64,000 bases of DNA from Anthopleura xanthogrammica (taxonomy: Eukaryota > Cnidaria > Anthozoa > Actiniaria > Actiniidae): contig OZ025206.1 of the NCBI GenBank assembly GCA_964019055.1, positions 14,295,291 to 14,359,290 of the forward strand. Reading direction: 5' to 3'. The first letter of the stretch is position 1. Each line of letters begins with the position of its first letter. A program made the position numbers and the translations under genes. The notes beneath the pieces are model-generated. The model was not told where the DNA came from. It worked only from the letters and a program-made list of their open reading frames with translations, and did not search any database. Shown piece by piece: positions 1 to 13,004 of the stretch.

Positions 1-263
1 GCTTACGAAGCTCGAAGGCTTTAGCTTTGCATTTTTGATAATCCTTGTTGACAAGCCGATGTGTCAAGTCTTTATCTGGATAGCTAGCAAATACTCCAAA
101 TGAAGCCTTTGGACATGTGTCGAACGTCAATCTAAGGTAAATAGCATCGCACTCACTAACGCCCTCGACATGTGTCTAGTATAACCCTGGCTGTCAAGAC
201 TTTAACACTGACCAGATAATGAAGTCTATTTGAAACCATTTACTCGACAGCTAGCCAAGAGAG

Positions 264-1332
264 ATGAATTCTTTTTCAATAAAAGACATTCTCCATGATA
301 AGAGAGACACACAGGATGGGTTATCGATCATGGACCAGACCTCTAGACCAAGCGAAAAGCAATACTCAGTGAAGATGGACAGCGCGTTCCAGGCATTTGT
401 GAATCAAACTACAGAGACCTCCATTCACAATTTCAACAGTAAGTTGTTTTATTTTTTAAAAGTGTTTGTTAACTACGCTTTGAAGCAACAGCAATCATTA
501 TCTTTATCTTCTTTTTGAAATCGGAAGCCGTTTTTTAACTGCGCAGGAAAAGCTTAGGTCAAGATTACTTGAGTTGTTCTTCAACGCTTCAGTTTTGAAA
601 TCGCTTTCGAAATCGGTTCAAGTACTAATCATTGAAAACACGACCAAAAGAGGCGCGCAGTCGAGTCGGTAATCAACGGCAAATGGGCAAAATTAGCGCA
701 AGGTACAAACAGCAATACCAGCCTCCATTTACGAAGACTAAGCTCGTAGAATTAGAGTGCTCTGAAACAGCAGTGCTTGGCGTATGCAGACTGTCTTTCT
801 TCGTGATTGTCTGTCTTCTTCAAGGACCAGAATGGAATAAAACAGAGTTTTTTTCTTGTTTATAGAATTTAACAGCAATGGCATAGATAATGGAAGCGAA
901 AAAAGCCTCAAACCGTCAAAGAACTCCGCAGAATCTCACGCCAGCAAGAAGAAGAGAAGAGTCCTCTTCTCAAAAGCTCAGATCTACGAGTTAGAACGAC
1001 GATTTCGTCAGCAGCGCTATCTTACAGCCGCTGAAAGGGAACAGCTTGCAAGAATGATCAGCTTGACGCCAACACAAGTCAAAATTTGGTTCCAAAATCA
1101 CCGCTATAAACAAAAAAAGCAAGTTTCGGAAAAAGAACAAATGAATAATGATGTTACTGCGATGTATGGACCCAGAACAGTCAACGTACCAGTACTAGTC
1201 AGAGATGGACGACCATGTTATGATTACAGTATGAATCAACGCTACGACTTTGACACGGAGTTCATACCAACTCCATATTCCTCAATGTCTTATCCTCCAA
1301 GTAACCCGTACCAATATTGGAGTCCGTTCTAG
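264..1332 (+). CDS. NK2: NK2-class homeobox transcription factor, two exons, complete
   Basis: Nuclear DNA-binding developmental regulator. Exon 1 is 264-438 and exon 2 is 866-1332; the 427-bp intron has a GTAAGT donor and a TTTATAG acceptor, and the phases agree. The protein is 213 residues. Residues 4-10 (FSIKDIL) are the N-terminal TN/eh1-like motif expected near the start of NK2 proteins, which supports the ATG at 264. The homeodomain is about residues 86-145, with [11 protein letters not shown] in helix 3. Tyrosine at homeodomain position 54 (residue 139) is the NK2-class signature, associated in the family with a CAAGTG-type site. Downstream, [11 protein letters not shown] is the NK2-specific domain. 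All three hallmarks are present, so it looks intact. It is shorter than vertebrate NKX2 proteins, mainly from short linkers. Which NKX2 subgroup it belongs to cannot be decided by eye. Confidence 0.95.
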
Positions 1333-4020
1333 GGAAATGGTTACTTAAAAAGCGATTATTTTAAGCTGTGAGTCTTTTCAGCGCGTCATGGGCCTAAGGC
1401 AAGATTGTTACTTTATAAAGAGACATTCAAACATTTGACGAACGAACAATGGCAGATGAGTAATCATGCCTTGGTTAATGGACCAGGGTTAATGTGGTTT
1501 TAAGGAAGGTGAAAATTGATTTTAAATAATGGGTTGTTGTTTTCTCATTTTAATTGTAGGTAATTATAACAATATTTGAAACATATTCATAATCTTTTCA
1601 TCCCTGAGGCAAAAGTTTATACATATAATATACATATCTGAGTTCTAAGAGGAAAGCTTACTCGGTGTTACTTGAATTAGCTAATGTGAAATTGAATGAT
1701 AAGATTTATTCCTCGAAAGCGCTAAGTTACTTCATCAATGGATCGCTATCACCGCTTGTACTGAATGCTTAGGTCTCCATGTGTGTGTGAGGGAGTTTGA
1801 TATCAAACAAGGCAGGAGAGAGTTAGAGTTAAGTAGAAATATTACCATGCTAAAGTTCGGGAGAAGAGTGCACCCTTGGGTTATAATGTTGTAAAATCCA
1901 AGTGCAGGATAAGTTCAGCACTCAATTGAGATTTAACATTAGCAATGAATGAAGTGTTTGCTCTGCTGATCCCACTGAAGTACCTCATCCGACTCGATGT
2001 GATTACATTGCCGTTAAGATCAAATTTAACTAAACACGCGGGGAGAGATCCTTAAATCGTTTGGAATGCCCAAGTGTTCAATTGTTACACATAGTAATCA
2101 CTTTGTCTTTAGTGTTCAAGACTTGAGAAGCAAAGACAAAGCAACTCCAAGATGCAAACTCATAACTTGACTGAGTCAAGAGATTTGATCTGACTGTACA
2201 ACTGACTTGTTTGGAAAAAAATCCTGATAAATTCATTAAGAAATACAACTATGAGGTCTGAGAATACTAAAGTCTTTCCTTGTGAACCATTTGTGTTATC
2301 TATGTATGTATAGTACAACTTTTGAATGACACTGTTTATTGTCTATCTCAACCGCAAGAAGATAATGGCAGTGTACGTGGTGATATGTAATTCCTGAACG
2401 AAAACTTCCAAGATAAAAAGATGACTTTTGTCCATATTGAGTAATACAATTTGACGTGATTTGCACGAGTCGAAAATACAATGAACTTGTCTATCATATC
2501 ATATCTATCATAGAATATTATATTTTGACAATTTTTATATTTTGTGATCAGAATAAAAAACAGTGATCAAAGAAGCACCGAAATCAGTAATTTTTGTTGG
2601 CAAATCCCATTGTTTTCAATACAAGTATCAGAACTGAAACAACCCCATAAATATGATTTGGGCTTTGGTAATCAAGTAAAGTCTTCGTAATTCTTTATAA
2701 AGATTGACATCATTAAGGTCCAAAAATTTACATGCTTCAAAGATACTTAACTATTCTGGATTATCCAGCTTTTCAAGCCTCAGGAGATGCAATCCATTTT
2801 ATGAGGTAATCAGAAGTGGGCAATTCCTCTGACGCTCTTGGAACAGGTTTTAGATTTATTGTGCTTAGATTTTCTAACAAAATTAAGTTACTTTGTATTT
2901 GATTGAATGTTTTGCGAGATGACAGCAAAATATTGGCGGACATTTTATCTTATGGAATTGTAAATTAGCTGTTTTGAACATTTCTTTGAATTCATGTCTT
3001 GTTTGCTAAACTAGTTGTCGCTTAATCATGTAGCCAGCAAGATGAAAACAACCGAACCATACTTCATAGGATTAAAAAGAGCCTCAAAAACATGCTTTTA
3101 TTGATAGGATTCCAAGAAAGGATGAGATGATAAGAAAAACCTGGTTTTCTAGGCAACGTAACTACGTTGTTAATGTTGACGTCTTTGGTTTTGAATGAAC
3201 ACTGCATAAGCTGTTAAAACGGAAAAGCTAATCCACAGACCACGTTTACAAACAAAACGACTCCTCATCTCCAAGTCAAGTTCTACTGTACTAGGAGATT
3301 TAACGTGCTTGAGTTTGAGGAGAATATAACTATAAGTCCTTATGAAAGTGCTAATGACGTGGTGTTATCTAGGGGAGGAGTCCGAAGCTACTTCAATAAA
3401 CCTATGATTTTGTAAAGCTTGTTGAATGGGGCTTTCGTGTATGTACAGCTTGAAGGGATCTTAAGATGACAATGACAGGTTTGTTTAATTCAGATGGTTA
3501 TTGTCGACTTGAGTTCCGTTTCTTGTTGAAGTGCCATGGAAAGGTAAACTAGTCCTTCAAGCGAATGGCAGTTCAAAGCAGAACTAATCCATCGCACGAG
3601 TTATTGGGCTGTTAGCAATGTAATCAACTTGCTGATAGGGCGTAAAAAGTAAACGAAAAAAGTATTTGTAAGCTCGAAACAAAAGCAATAACTCTAGCAC
3701 CAGTTGCCATTTTTATGATAATAATTTCTAACTTTCTTTATAGAAACTAGTCTACAATAGCTTGCTGCTAGTAATGTTTTTTTCATTTGATTGTACGTTC
3801 TGTGGCGCTGTTTTATCCTCATGAACTCGAAAATAATGTCTTTGAGCAAGATAACAACAGCAATGCAGTCTTTTTTTAAATAAAAATGAGCTATTTTGCT
3901 TTATAGTAAGCATTATTGGCTCTTATTTTTCCACTCTATCAAAAACGATGGCCTGTCGAAACGAAGACCAACCTAAGTGTAGTCAACTTGAGCTGTAACG
4001 ACAAGCCTTTGAAACCTAAC

Positions 4021-4360
4021 TAGTCTTGCAACCTATTTCAGATATTTTTCACAACAGAATGTTTCAATAAGAAATTTATACAGTAAAAATACATCAAGGG
4101 CCGAGTTTTAACAATTTGACGCAAACAAAAAGTACATTTTCGTAAGCAAATGCTTGCGAGTTTGGGACCATGCATGTAGAGAGAGTTGCTTCGAAATCTA
4201 ATCAACTTGTTTTACAACCTATTGAGATATTTTCACAACGAAATATTTCGATAATAAACATATGCAGTGAATCAAGGGCTTTAACAATTTGAAGTACATT
4301 TTCGTTGGTGAATTGTTTGGGAGTTTAGAGGCATGCATGCAGAGAAGTGCTTCAAAATTT
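4021..4360. repeat. Two diverged tandem copies of a unit of about 180 bp
   Basis: The segment beginning near 4021 (CAACCTATT..GATATTTTTCACAAC) recurs near 4210. Each copy is followed by AATTTGA, AAGTACATTTTCGT, GAGTTT and a CATGCATG core followed by AGAGA (about 4170 and 4330). The copies differ by many substitutions and small indels, so this is an old local duplication. Confidence 0.7.
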
Positions 4361-4916
4361 TACTTCAAGGTCAACGAGATTTTTTTGATTGAGAACGTAA
4401 TATCTTCAAGATTACTAGTGACATGTTTAACTTGAGAAATTCGGTATTTACTGGTAATATCACCAAACGAATCAAGAACTCAAGACTGTTCAAACTCAGC
4501 TAAACTACTGTTCAAACTCAGAAGGTAAACACTTCAAACACTTATGATTTGAAAACGTTACATGACTAAATCTTGACTGAAATAAGATATAATTTGCTTG
4601 TAATCTCCTATACTAAATGCTAAGTGTAAGTCCATGTTTTTGATTAGCAATTTTAGGAATTACCTTTTTGTCCACACGAAAGAATCGAGGCTTTTTCATG
4701 CCACCAAGTAGCTGTTACCATGGTCTCCATGGATACTGAAACCATCACCAAAACCCCAGTTCTATTACACAGAAAAGAACAACGTTTTATGGTACAATAT
4801 TATTCATTTTCTCTTGTATAAAAAAAATTAAATATTATTGAATGTAAAATAATTTAATTACAATATTAGTTACTATATATATATATTTTTTGGTTCCAGT
4901 TTGTCCTCAATTTTTG

Positions 4917-5260
4917 TGCACATATTTTTCAGCTTAGCATAACACATTATTATAACTGATAAGAATGGCGTTATTGCCCTCATTAGCAATCACATTACCT
5001 TGCTTTTCAATATTCAATATATTTTTTTTCACATCAGTTTTGCACATATTTTTCAGCTTAGCATAACACATTATTATAACTGATAAGAATGGCGTCATTG
5101 CCTTCATTATCAATCACATTACCTTGCTGTTTTCTATTCAATTCTTTTTTCACATCAATTTTTCACATATGTTTCAGCTTAGCATAAAACATTGCTACTG
5201 CTCAAGATTTAGTGCCATCATTGCCATATTAATCACATTTGAATGGCATATTGCATTCAA
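4917..5260. repeat. Three-copy tandem repeat, unit about 123 bp
   Basis: CATATTTTTCAGCTTAGCATA starts a unit near 4920 and 5045, and a decayed third copy near 5165. Copies 1 and 2 are nearly identical over the full unit, including ACTGATAAGAATGGCGT. Copy 3 diverges after about 40 bp. Each unit ends in a T-rich tract. Confidence 0.8.
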
Positions 5261-7275
5261 AAGTGTTTGGAGACCAGTGTTGAGAATTGCCATACTACCA
5301 TATTTCTACTTTTCCATAAATGCTGGGTTCGAGAATCAATCATATTTAATCTACAAGAAGTTATGATCAAGAGACAAAATTCGAACCAGACACAGAAGGG
5401 ACAAAGATGAGAAAGTCCTTACAAAATGTGTTAAATTAATTTGCAAAAAAAAAAAAAAATGAAATTCATTTCTGCCTCTTGCGTCGATCACGATCGACGT
5501 AATTGAGTTCGAAAAATTGATCAGATTGAAGTATCTTAACACTTGCGTTGTAATCATATCAAGGAATAATGGCTTGGTAAACTTTCTTTCGCAATAGTTA
5601 TTGCTACACACACAAAAAAACACAATATTTTATTTATTATGTTTTTCAAAAATCATGTTTGTTATCAATTTGTTCTAATAACAGTTTTTGTAGGCATCCT
5701 TTGGATCTTTTTTAATTGTATTTTATTTTATTTTAAATTTTGTTTATTTTGCGCAATATTTTATTTAGTTACTTAGTTAGTTTTTCAAAAACAATTTTTT
5801 CCTTATTTGTTGTTCTAGTCAGTCTTGTAGAGTTATTCATGCAGTCTTTCGATCCTCATCTCAACCCTTGATAGGAGCTAGTGACGTAATGACTTCATAA
5901 TGTTATTCTCTTCGACCCGGAAATCGTTTTCATCACACTGGCAGCCCCCAGACGTCATCATCGATAATACGCAACCAAACTTGAGATTATCGAAGTAACT
6001 AGACTTAAAATGTGGTGCACCAGTGAATTGAATGAATTAATATCATGAACCAAACAAAGAAATCAAAAACTGTGACCAAAAGATCAGGGCGAATTTTGAT
6101 TAATTCGCCTGACCAGCAGCTATCCAGCGCATTTTTAGGTGCATTGCATATATGACAATGGGTTACCCAGGTGTATAATGTCATTTGTCATGCATGATTT
6201 GTAAGTGTTCATAGTGGATTGACTTTATAGGAACATACGTTATAAAATCGTGACGATCGCCTGCTGTGGTTATTGTGGTAATCATGTTAGGGACAAGGTC
6301 AAAACAATTGTCCAAAATAGAGACCCGATTTTATTGATTTAGGTGGTGGGTACCGGTAAATACCCCCTCCCCCCCTCAGAGACCTTTTGAAATGCTCGAT
6401 GCTGGGTGTCAGTAGTGACTATTTCTATCCACAAATACGTTGTTAAGCATACATGAAAACCTACAGTACATTCATTTCTGTGATTTGACTTTCTATTTTG
6501 GAGAAATTTGAGGACAAATCCAGGATTCCGTTTCCAGAGGTGGTGGGTATCGGGTAACACCACCCCTTCCCCTGAATCGTGTAGCGTAAGATGAGAATTG
6601 TTTTGACCTTATCCCTTAGTGTCAGTTGCTTTTATTGTATGTATTTGTTGGTCAGAGGTGGTGTTGCTATGACTACTATTACTGTTATTGATGGTGATGG
6701 TGCTAGCTATGAGTCAAATCATTGCCATGTATTGCCTCAGTTTTCTATGATCTTTTATCTACTCTTAAGAATAGGTTGCTATAGCAATGTCAAATTAATC
6801 AATCAGCTAGAATATAATAATACCACGTGATATGATCTTGTGACAATCACCATGACTACGGCTCTAAGTTCATATCAAGTGAAAGCCATGCGTACCACAA
6901 CTGGCTCATTCAGTTTAATCACTGACCTGGATAAAGTTAGATAAGTAGTTTTGTGTCAAACATTTTTTTCATGACTTTCTCAAATATATCTTCTCGGCTA
7001 TTCAAATTCATAGAATGAAATCGGTATTCCCTTCGCATGACGATATCAGGTTTTTTTTCTAATTCATATTATTCTATAAACATGAATCTTCCTGGCCAAT
7101 CAGAGCGAGTATTACATCATAAATGGTGAGTCATATACATTATTTTGTGTTAAACAATGGGTGCAAAGGTTGATATATGGATTGGTATAGAATAATGTCA
7201 GATATTTTATCAGAAAATAAGCCGGCGGGAAACAAAGCCATCGCGTCTTGAGAGAGAAGCTAGGTACAAACTTAC

Positions 7276-7305
7276 ACCATGGTCTACTAACTTGTAGACC
7301 ATGGT
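7276..7305. repeat. Perfect 12-bp inverted repeat with 6-bp loop
   Basis: ACCATGGTCTAC (7276-7287) and GTAGACCATGGT (7294-7305) are exact reverse complements around TAACTT. It would form a strong hairpin in RNA or a small cruciform. No gene is nearby, so a function cannot be assigned; it may be the remains of a palindromic transposon. Confidence 0.75.
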
Positions 7306-7736
7306 CAGGAACCAATCAGTGGCCGGTGACATGCATTGCAATTACACAGGTAGTCCGCTGCTGGCTTCAGGGGGCGTACCACTGGTGCGCATGTGAGCGT
7401 TTAAGTTTGGTCTGGCCGGCATGACTTGTCTGACTTCAGTGTGCCGGGCTATCTTAAACCGTGACTATTGGTTCCCCCTATCAAAGTTGACGTATCACGG
7501 ACAATACTTGTCCGGTCAACGATTCAGCTCGCATGGCAATTTGATATTTTCAGTTGTTATAAAAAAACAAATATTTTGCTTTAGAAAAGCTGAATGCATG
7601 CAACAGTTTTCCATTGATTGTCGGCACTCTAATTAATGATATATGACGACCAAATCTGTTCAGAAGTTTTGCAGCGAAACCGGCTAGACTTGCCCGTTGT
7701 TCCACTTATGTTCCACAGTTAAAGACGACACTGTCT

Positions 7737-7790
7737 ATGAGCTTAACATGATAGATGATCTATTATCAACACAGACGATGTTAAGCTCAT
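7737..7790. repeat. Perfect 13-bp inverted repeat with 28-bp loop
   Basis: ATGAGCTTAACAT (7737-7749) is the exact reverse complement of 7778-7790. No adjoining coding sequence was found. A degraded foldback element is the simplest reading. Confidence 0.7.
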
Positions 7791-9225
7791 CGACGACTAT
7801 TCGATAACTCTATGTTACTAGCTGATATTAAAACCGCGACAACGATAAAAAGACCTACTTTGATTAACTAGGATAGCCCTATCTTTAGACTTGTCACAGA
7901 CTGATATTTGGTGTCTCTGGTCACGTTATCATCAGAAATGCCATCCACATCGGCTAAATAGTTATTTGATTCACAAGATATGGAGTTAAATGTGTGTGTC
8001 ATTTGTGGTCAGTAATGGGCGTTCATCTTCCTCCCACATTTTTAAAATCTACAACGATGACCTAGATATTCCTAACACACACAAAAGGATTGTCAACAGG
8101 TATTTCACTATTGGAATTCAACAATTTTCTGTTGATGTAAGGTCCATGGCAATTGCTTTCGCTATTCCGGCGCGTCTTTCAACCTCCTGGGATGCCAGTA
8201 CCCGGTTTTAAGAAGACCCCGGCCAAGGTAACACTCACTGTTAACGAAGCAATTCCCTGAGTTTGACGTCCTTCGGAGTAACCTAATTTAGTATTCTAGG
8301 AAGTCTCAGGTTCACAAAAGGGTTTCGAATCGAGCCTTAGCTCCGGAGAAACAATGTATGACAGTCATCTCAATTATCTTTCACTTTTCTCCGTCAGTCG
8401 CTGTAAAAAGTCATCCTAGCTTTAAGGCTATAGTATATGAAGTCGGAGCTAAACTCCGGTTTCGGATGTGAAAAGGGCCCTCAATACTAGCCGCCCCTGG
8501 CTGGGTTTTAGGCCATTGCACAGATCACAGGTTACCTGCCAGGGCTTGCCAACAATCCCAAACAATGTGGCGGCATCATTAATGCACCCAAGGGTGGAAC
8601 CGAGCAAATCATTTGTGGCCCAGGAATCAAATAAGGTCTGTTGACCCTAAGCCGAATGGGCTTTCACAGTAACAGCTACGACTAACTAGTGTTCTGGAAA
8701 CAGTAGAATCAGTTTTAAAAAGTTGCGGCTTGAAAGACAGACCGGATCTCGATGTTTTACCTCTTTACAGGCAATAACCATGCGTTTAAAGAATTCCAAC
8801 CTGATTTAAACTACCATAAAGGTTGTGAAGAAGGGGGATGTAGATGTTTTGCATTCATCGGTAACTTGTACGTGTTCACCACAACGTAGGTCATGCACCT
8901 GACTTCCGTTCCTAAACATAGCATTTAGATTAATCTTCTCTATGCGCAACCTTATAAGAAATAGGCCTATATAGGTTGCCAACCATAGACTTAATTTCCC
9001 GTTTAAATTTCGTGTGATTATGACATTTTCATGCAGTGCCGTCCGGAATGTTATGTTCTCATCTAAAAAAAGTTATTGAGGTGTTTTTGCCCCTTCACTG
9101 ATCATGAAAGCTGGTATTCGTAATATTGAAAAACGAAATTAAAAATTGCTACTTTCGGAAACTCTTTTGCAACTCTTTTTACACTTTTGCATGCATCTTA
9201 TAAAAATAATCTACGGGATTTCGGA

Positions 9226-9383
9226 GCGTAACATTAGCGATGACCCAGGATCTGGGGGGCACCTAGAAGAAAAAGCAATTACGGTAAAAATTTGGGGGGC
9301 ATGTTGTCGCCCCCCTCATTACGTCAGTGGCATTGACATTCGGTCGCCCCTCGCCCCTCGCCCCTCGCCCCTCGCTACACCAT
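9226..9383. mobile_element. Decayed relative of the hAT-type MITE at 46203-46369
   Basis: The core from CCCAGGATCTGGGGGGCACC through AATTACGG, AAAATTTGGGG and CAGTGGCATTGACATT matches the intact element at 46203-46369. The left terminal repeat is disrupted. The right end is expanded by four copies of CGCCCCT (9345-9372), then CGCTACACCAT, which resembles an altered terminus. It is a degraded second copy of the same family. Confidence 0.7.
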
Positions 9384-10498
9384 AACCGAAAGTAGGCTGC
9401 GCCCATTATAGTGTTAAATATATTTAATTCTTTGCTTCCTGTAACCATGTAACAAATCACTTCGGATATGGTGGTATTCGGGCATTTCAACGCATTCCAA
9501 AAATACCTATCGTGTTCACTATTTTTTACATTCCTAAAAACTTTGATCCAGTAACCGATCGGTAACAAGATAACTTCCCAACATTCCAAAAATGTAATTT
9601 ATGCGGAAAATGTAAAATAAGAAAACGTGAAAATCGTAGGAGGGAATTTATATGGCATGGATGACATATTCACGCGCTGTTACGGCGGTGTCTCTCGTCA
9701 CTGTGTAGCTCATGCCTGCTGAACCGCATGGCTATTTTCAAGGCTGAGGAAAAAAATGGGTCGAGTTGACATTGCAGTGAATGTTTTAGGTGACTAAATA
9801 CACGCCATCTTGGAATTATGTCCCCTAAAACAGTCCCACAATTCACTGCAATGCCAATTCCACCCAGTTTTATCCTCAATGTTAGTTGAGTTTTGCACCG
9901 CATTAAAATCCTTCATTGATTTGTAAATTTGACTCATTACTCGGGCTTCCATAGGAATGCCCGAGTTATAAATTGGGCTTCGTTATTATTATTTTTTCTT
10001 AATTCAATGACCGATGCTATCTTTTGTTACTAATTAGCTGCTAATTGTTTCAAAATAATGCTACTGACAAAAACCGAAAAAGAAAGAAAAGCTGAGGCCA
10101 AATAATCGGCCTGAAAGCGCAAAATGCCTCTCGAAACCAACATTTCCAGAAACGGAAGAAAAATCCAAACAAGATTGAGTAACACCGCAAAGGGTTCAAC
10201 TAAACAACCTTTTGACACGCTCTATATTTAGTTGACAGCTTGATGTGTGCTAATTGTTCGCCATTACAATAGGTAATTTTTCTTTTGACCTTTTGTTTGG
10301 TCATCTCTTTGTTCGATCGATCAAGACGGGCCCCGTGAGATATGACGTTTCGTAATGCATCGTGGGTAGTTATTGTAATCCCGGACAATGCCTGCGAGCA
10401 TCAAACAGATCAAATATTAACCTACAAGATGTGCGCTCTTTGATATTCTCGTCCCTTCTTGTTATAAATATTAAGGATTTTCTCTTGAGTACTCCACG

Positions 10499-12651
10499 AT
10501 GGCAAACTTAAGTTATGCCTTTCGAGAGAACGCACTAAATGCGTACAGGAATGACATTCGTGCCTTGGATTCGGTAAGTTTCGACGACGCCAATATCTGA
10601 CCTACATGTAAAATTCTTGCTTATGATTACTACATCGCAGCGTGTAATGTTCGTTGTTGCCGTAGGACTTATTGTTTTGGTTGCAGTTTGATCGAGATGA
10701 CTGTGATTCTTCGGGCACTTTACTTTCTGGAATTTATATTTACTTTTTGAGTGTTTATTAAGCTTATCTTCGTCAAAGGAAAACGATGCAAAACAAAAGA
10801 TTTGTTTGCTTAGAGAAAAATAGCTCTATCAACAGAGATTTATAGAGTCATGCAACAAAAATAAACATTGCTGATGTTCGCTTGATTTTCAGTATATTAT
10901 TTATATTCTTGAATCTATTGTCATATTACTATTATTGAAAGCTTGAAAATACCCTTGCTTTCAACCAGGGACTTTTATTATCCGTTTACATAGTGCGCTA
11001 GCGCTCAAGCAGCCCAATTATTTTTTTATTGAAAACCTAATTGTTCTAAAATTACTGAAGTTTAAATATTTTATTTGCTTTGGATTGTTAGAAATCTTCA
11101 GAGAGATCTCAAAGAACAACAGAAAGATTCCAAACACACAGCTCTCAGTTATCAAGTTCCCATGGCAACCTGCACCATCCCTGCCATACTCCCCTCAAGA
11201 ACCCAGGTACAAACAGCCTGCGTCATGATCAGCAGGGAAGTACAAAGCAGAGGCAGTCTATTGATCCATACTTAAATGCACTGACTAAAGAAACACGTGG
11301 AAAGACAAAACAGAGATACTCGGTAAGTGGTAACTCAAATGTATGAACCCCCCCCCCCCCCTGTTAAATCTTGTGCAGCCAATCATGTTCTTTCACAGGG
11401 AGCCCAATTTAAATAAAAGTAAAAGGTGCACCTTTGTTTTCCTACATAATTTCCCTATAATATCCTATGTGTGGATTTGTGTCAATACCTTTTACATAAA
11501 ATATATTGACACAAATCCACACATTGGATGCCATAAGGAAATTATATAGGAAACAAAGGCACCTAAAAAAAAAATTCTAGTACATTTTTTATAGATTTTT
11601 TTGCTCATTCCTGTTACAGAGGACATTATCTTGACTTTGAATTTAAAAGAATTAATTAAACAGGATTTTTTCTCGATTTTATTTTCACCTTTTACTTTTA
11701 TCTAAATTGGGCTCCCTGTGGTTCTTTATGCGCAGTAGAAGGAAATTGGAAACCCACTTTTTAAAGTTTTGGAACCCCCCTTTTTAAAATCCTTGTTCCT
11801 CTACTACATGGAGGCATTTGATTCATTCAAATGTCATGCATTACCTTAGAAATGCTCAGGCATGTGCAACAAAGATAGTGACAGTTGGGGGCAGAGCCTC
11901 CTTTTTCCCTTGAAAAAGAAAGAGACTCTATCTGCCAGGAAGGAAGTATGAATTGTCCCAGTTTGAAAAATTACCAACCATTTGTTATTCATAGGATGGA
12001 AGGTGGGGGTGGGGTAGAAATATTACTGAACAGATATTTTTACCATTCACTTTAATGGGGCTCACAATCATAGAAGCAGGTTAATATATTGGGTGGGAAG
12101 AGGGGGAATTTAGGATCCCCCCCTCCCACGTTTTTGGAAAAGGGGGAAATTAAAAAAAAAATCCGCTTTGAAAATGGGTAGGGTGTAGATAGGGGGAGAG
12201 AGGAGAAAATGGGAGTACTGAATCTTTTACCATTCACTTTAATGAGACTTTATATTATAGAGGTAGGTTAGAGTATTGGGAAAGGAGCTTTGGATCCCCT
12301 CTTGTTTGGATGAGGTCCTAAAAATTGAGCTAAAAATTATTGAACTTTTAGTCTACAGATTACTTGATGCAATGGTAGCAAGTCTGATCTATGTTTACCA
12401 ATGCTAGTGAATTATGTGCCATCAGACTGAATTTAGTTGTATCATCTACATGGCTGTACATGGCTGTATATAGTGGCTTCAAGACAACTCAAAGCACATT
12501 GCCACTGAGACAATTTTTTTCTATTTTTACTGTTTTACTGGCAGCATACATATGGGTGTGGTGAAGGTTTTGTTGCATGCTGCATGCTGTTTTCAAACAG
12601 CTAGCAAAGAAAAAAAATCAATATACCAGAAAAACGTGCAGACAAACTTTG
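10499..12651 (+). CDS. Unrecognised small gene, three exons modelled, 3' end unresolved
   Basis: The first exon is 10499-10573. It starts at an ATG in good context and encodes MANLSYAFRENALNAYRNDI and five more residues, ending at GTAAGT. Exon 2 is 11092-11322 (77 codons, polar and rich in S, Q, T and K, containing SIDPYLNALTKETRGK). It also ends at GTAAGT. A likely third exon is 12601-12651 (17 basic codons, acceptor CAAACAG, donor GTAAGA). All three are in phase 0. The last exon is unclear: 13271-13300 is in phase and ends in TAA after GSLDLRAVT, but it has little support. No domain is recognised and the polar composition suggests disorder. Exons 1 and 2 are credible; exon 3 is plausible. 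Confidence 0.5.
11394..11720. mobile_element. Palindromic MITE with CACAGGGAGCCCAA ends
   Basis: The outer arms are CACAGGGAGCCCAATTTA.. and its reverse complement ending CTCCCTGTG at 11720. They enclose a second, longer inverted repeat around 11425-11560, with GGATTTGTGTCAATA pairing with TATTGACACAAATCC. The 7-bp sequence GTTCTTT directly abuts both ends, as expected of a target duplication. It lies in an intron of the gene starting at 10499. Single ends of the same type (TTGGGCTCCCTGTG) occur near 45116, and a variant near 18402. Confidence 0.8.
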
Positions 12652-12779
12652 GTAAGATTCCAATGCCCATAGTGCAAATATCTGGGCAACATGCAACAAA
12701 ACATTTAAACTAACCTTTTTCAAAATAGATGTAATGCCATGGATGTTCTACTGCATGAAGTACATAACTTAATTAATAG

Positions 12780-13004
12780 TAGGGACCTTAAGCAACTTGA
12801 AATCTAGAACGAGAACGTCAGTATCTGAGCAAGAAAAGATGATATTGTTCTCCCAAGAATGCGATGTTCAGCAATTGCACATTGTTCTCGTCTTGGATCA
12901 AGAAGTAACACCTATTTCCAGATCTTTCTCTATCATTAAATCACAGTTCTGAAATCTCAGGTCTCACGTCCCCGTCCTAGATTTCGAGTTGCTTAAGGTC
13001 CCTA
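12780..13004. mobile_element. TA-flanked MITE, family TAGGGACCTTAAGC, copy 1
   Basis: The ends TAGGGACCTTAAGCAACT (from 12780) and AGTTGCTTAAGGTCCCTA (to 13004) are inverted repeats about 40 bp long. The interior includes CACCTATTTCCAGATCTTTC. A second copy, inverted relative to this one, is at 31721-31959. Terminal TA is consistent with Tc1/mariner-type target sites. Confidence 0.85.

Larger units (their letters stand above)
1333..10498. other. Long intergenic stretch without a supportable gene
   Basis: I find no protein-like reading frame with convincing splice partners on either strand between the NK2 gene and the next gene model. Open frames here are short, low in complexity or unsupported. 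The stretch holds the repeats and inverted repeats listed separately (4021-4360, 4917-5260, 7276-7305, 7737-7790, 9226-9383), plus AT-rich unique sequence. Distal regulatory DNA for the NK2 gene could lie here, but nothing in the sequence identifies it. Confidence 0.6.

Noticed and set aside
11620..11634. A possible terminal exon RTLS-stop for the gene at 10499
   Set aside because: It falls inside the palindromic element 11394-11720 and is only four codons. The in-phase exon at 12601-12651 is a better continuation.
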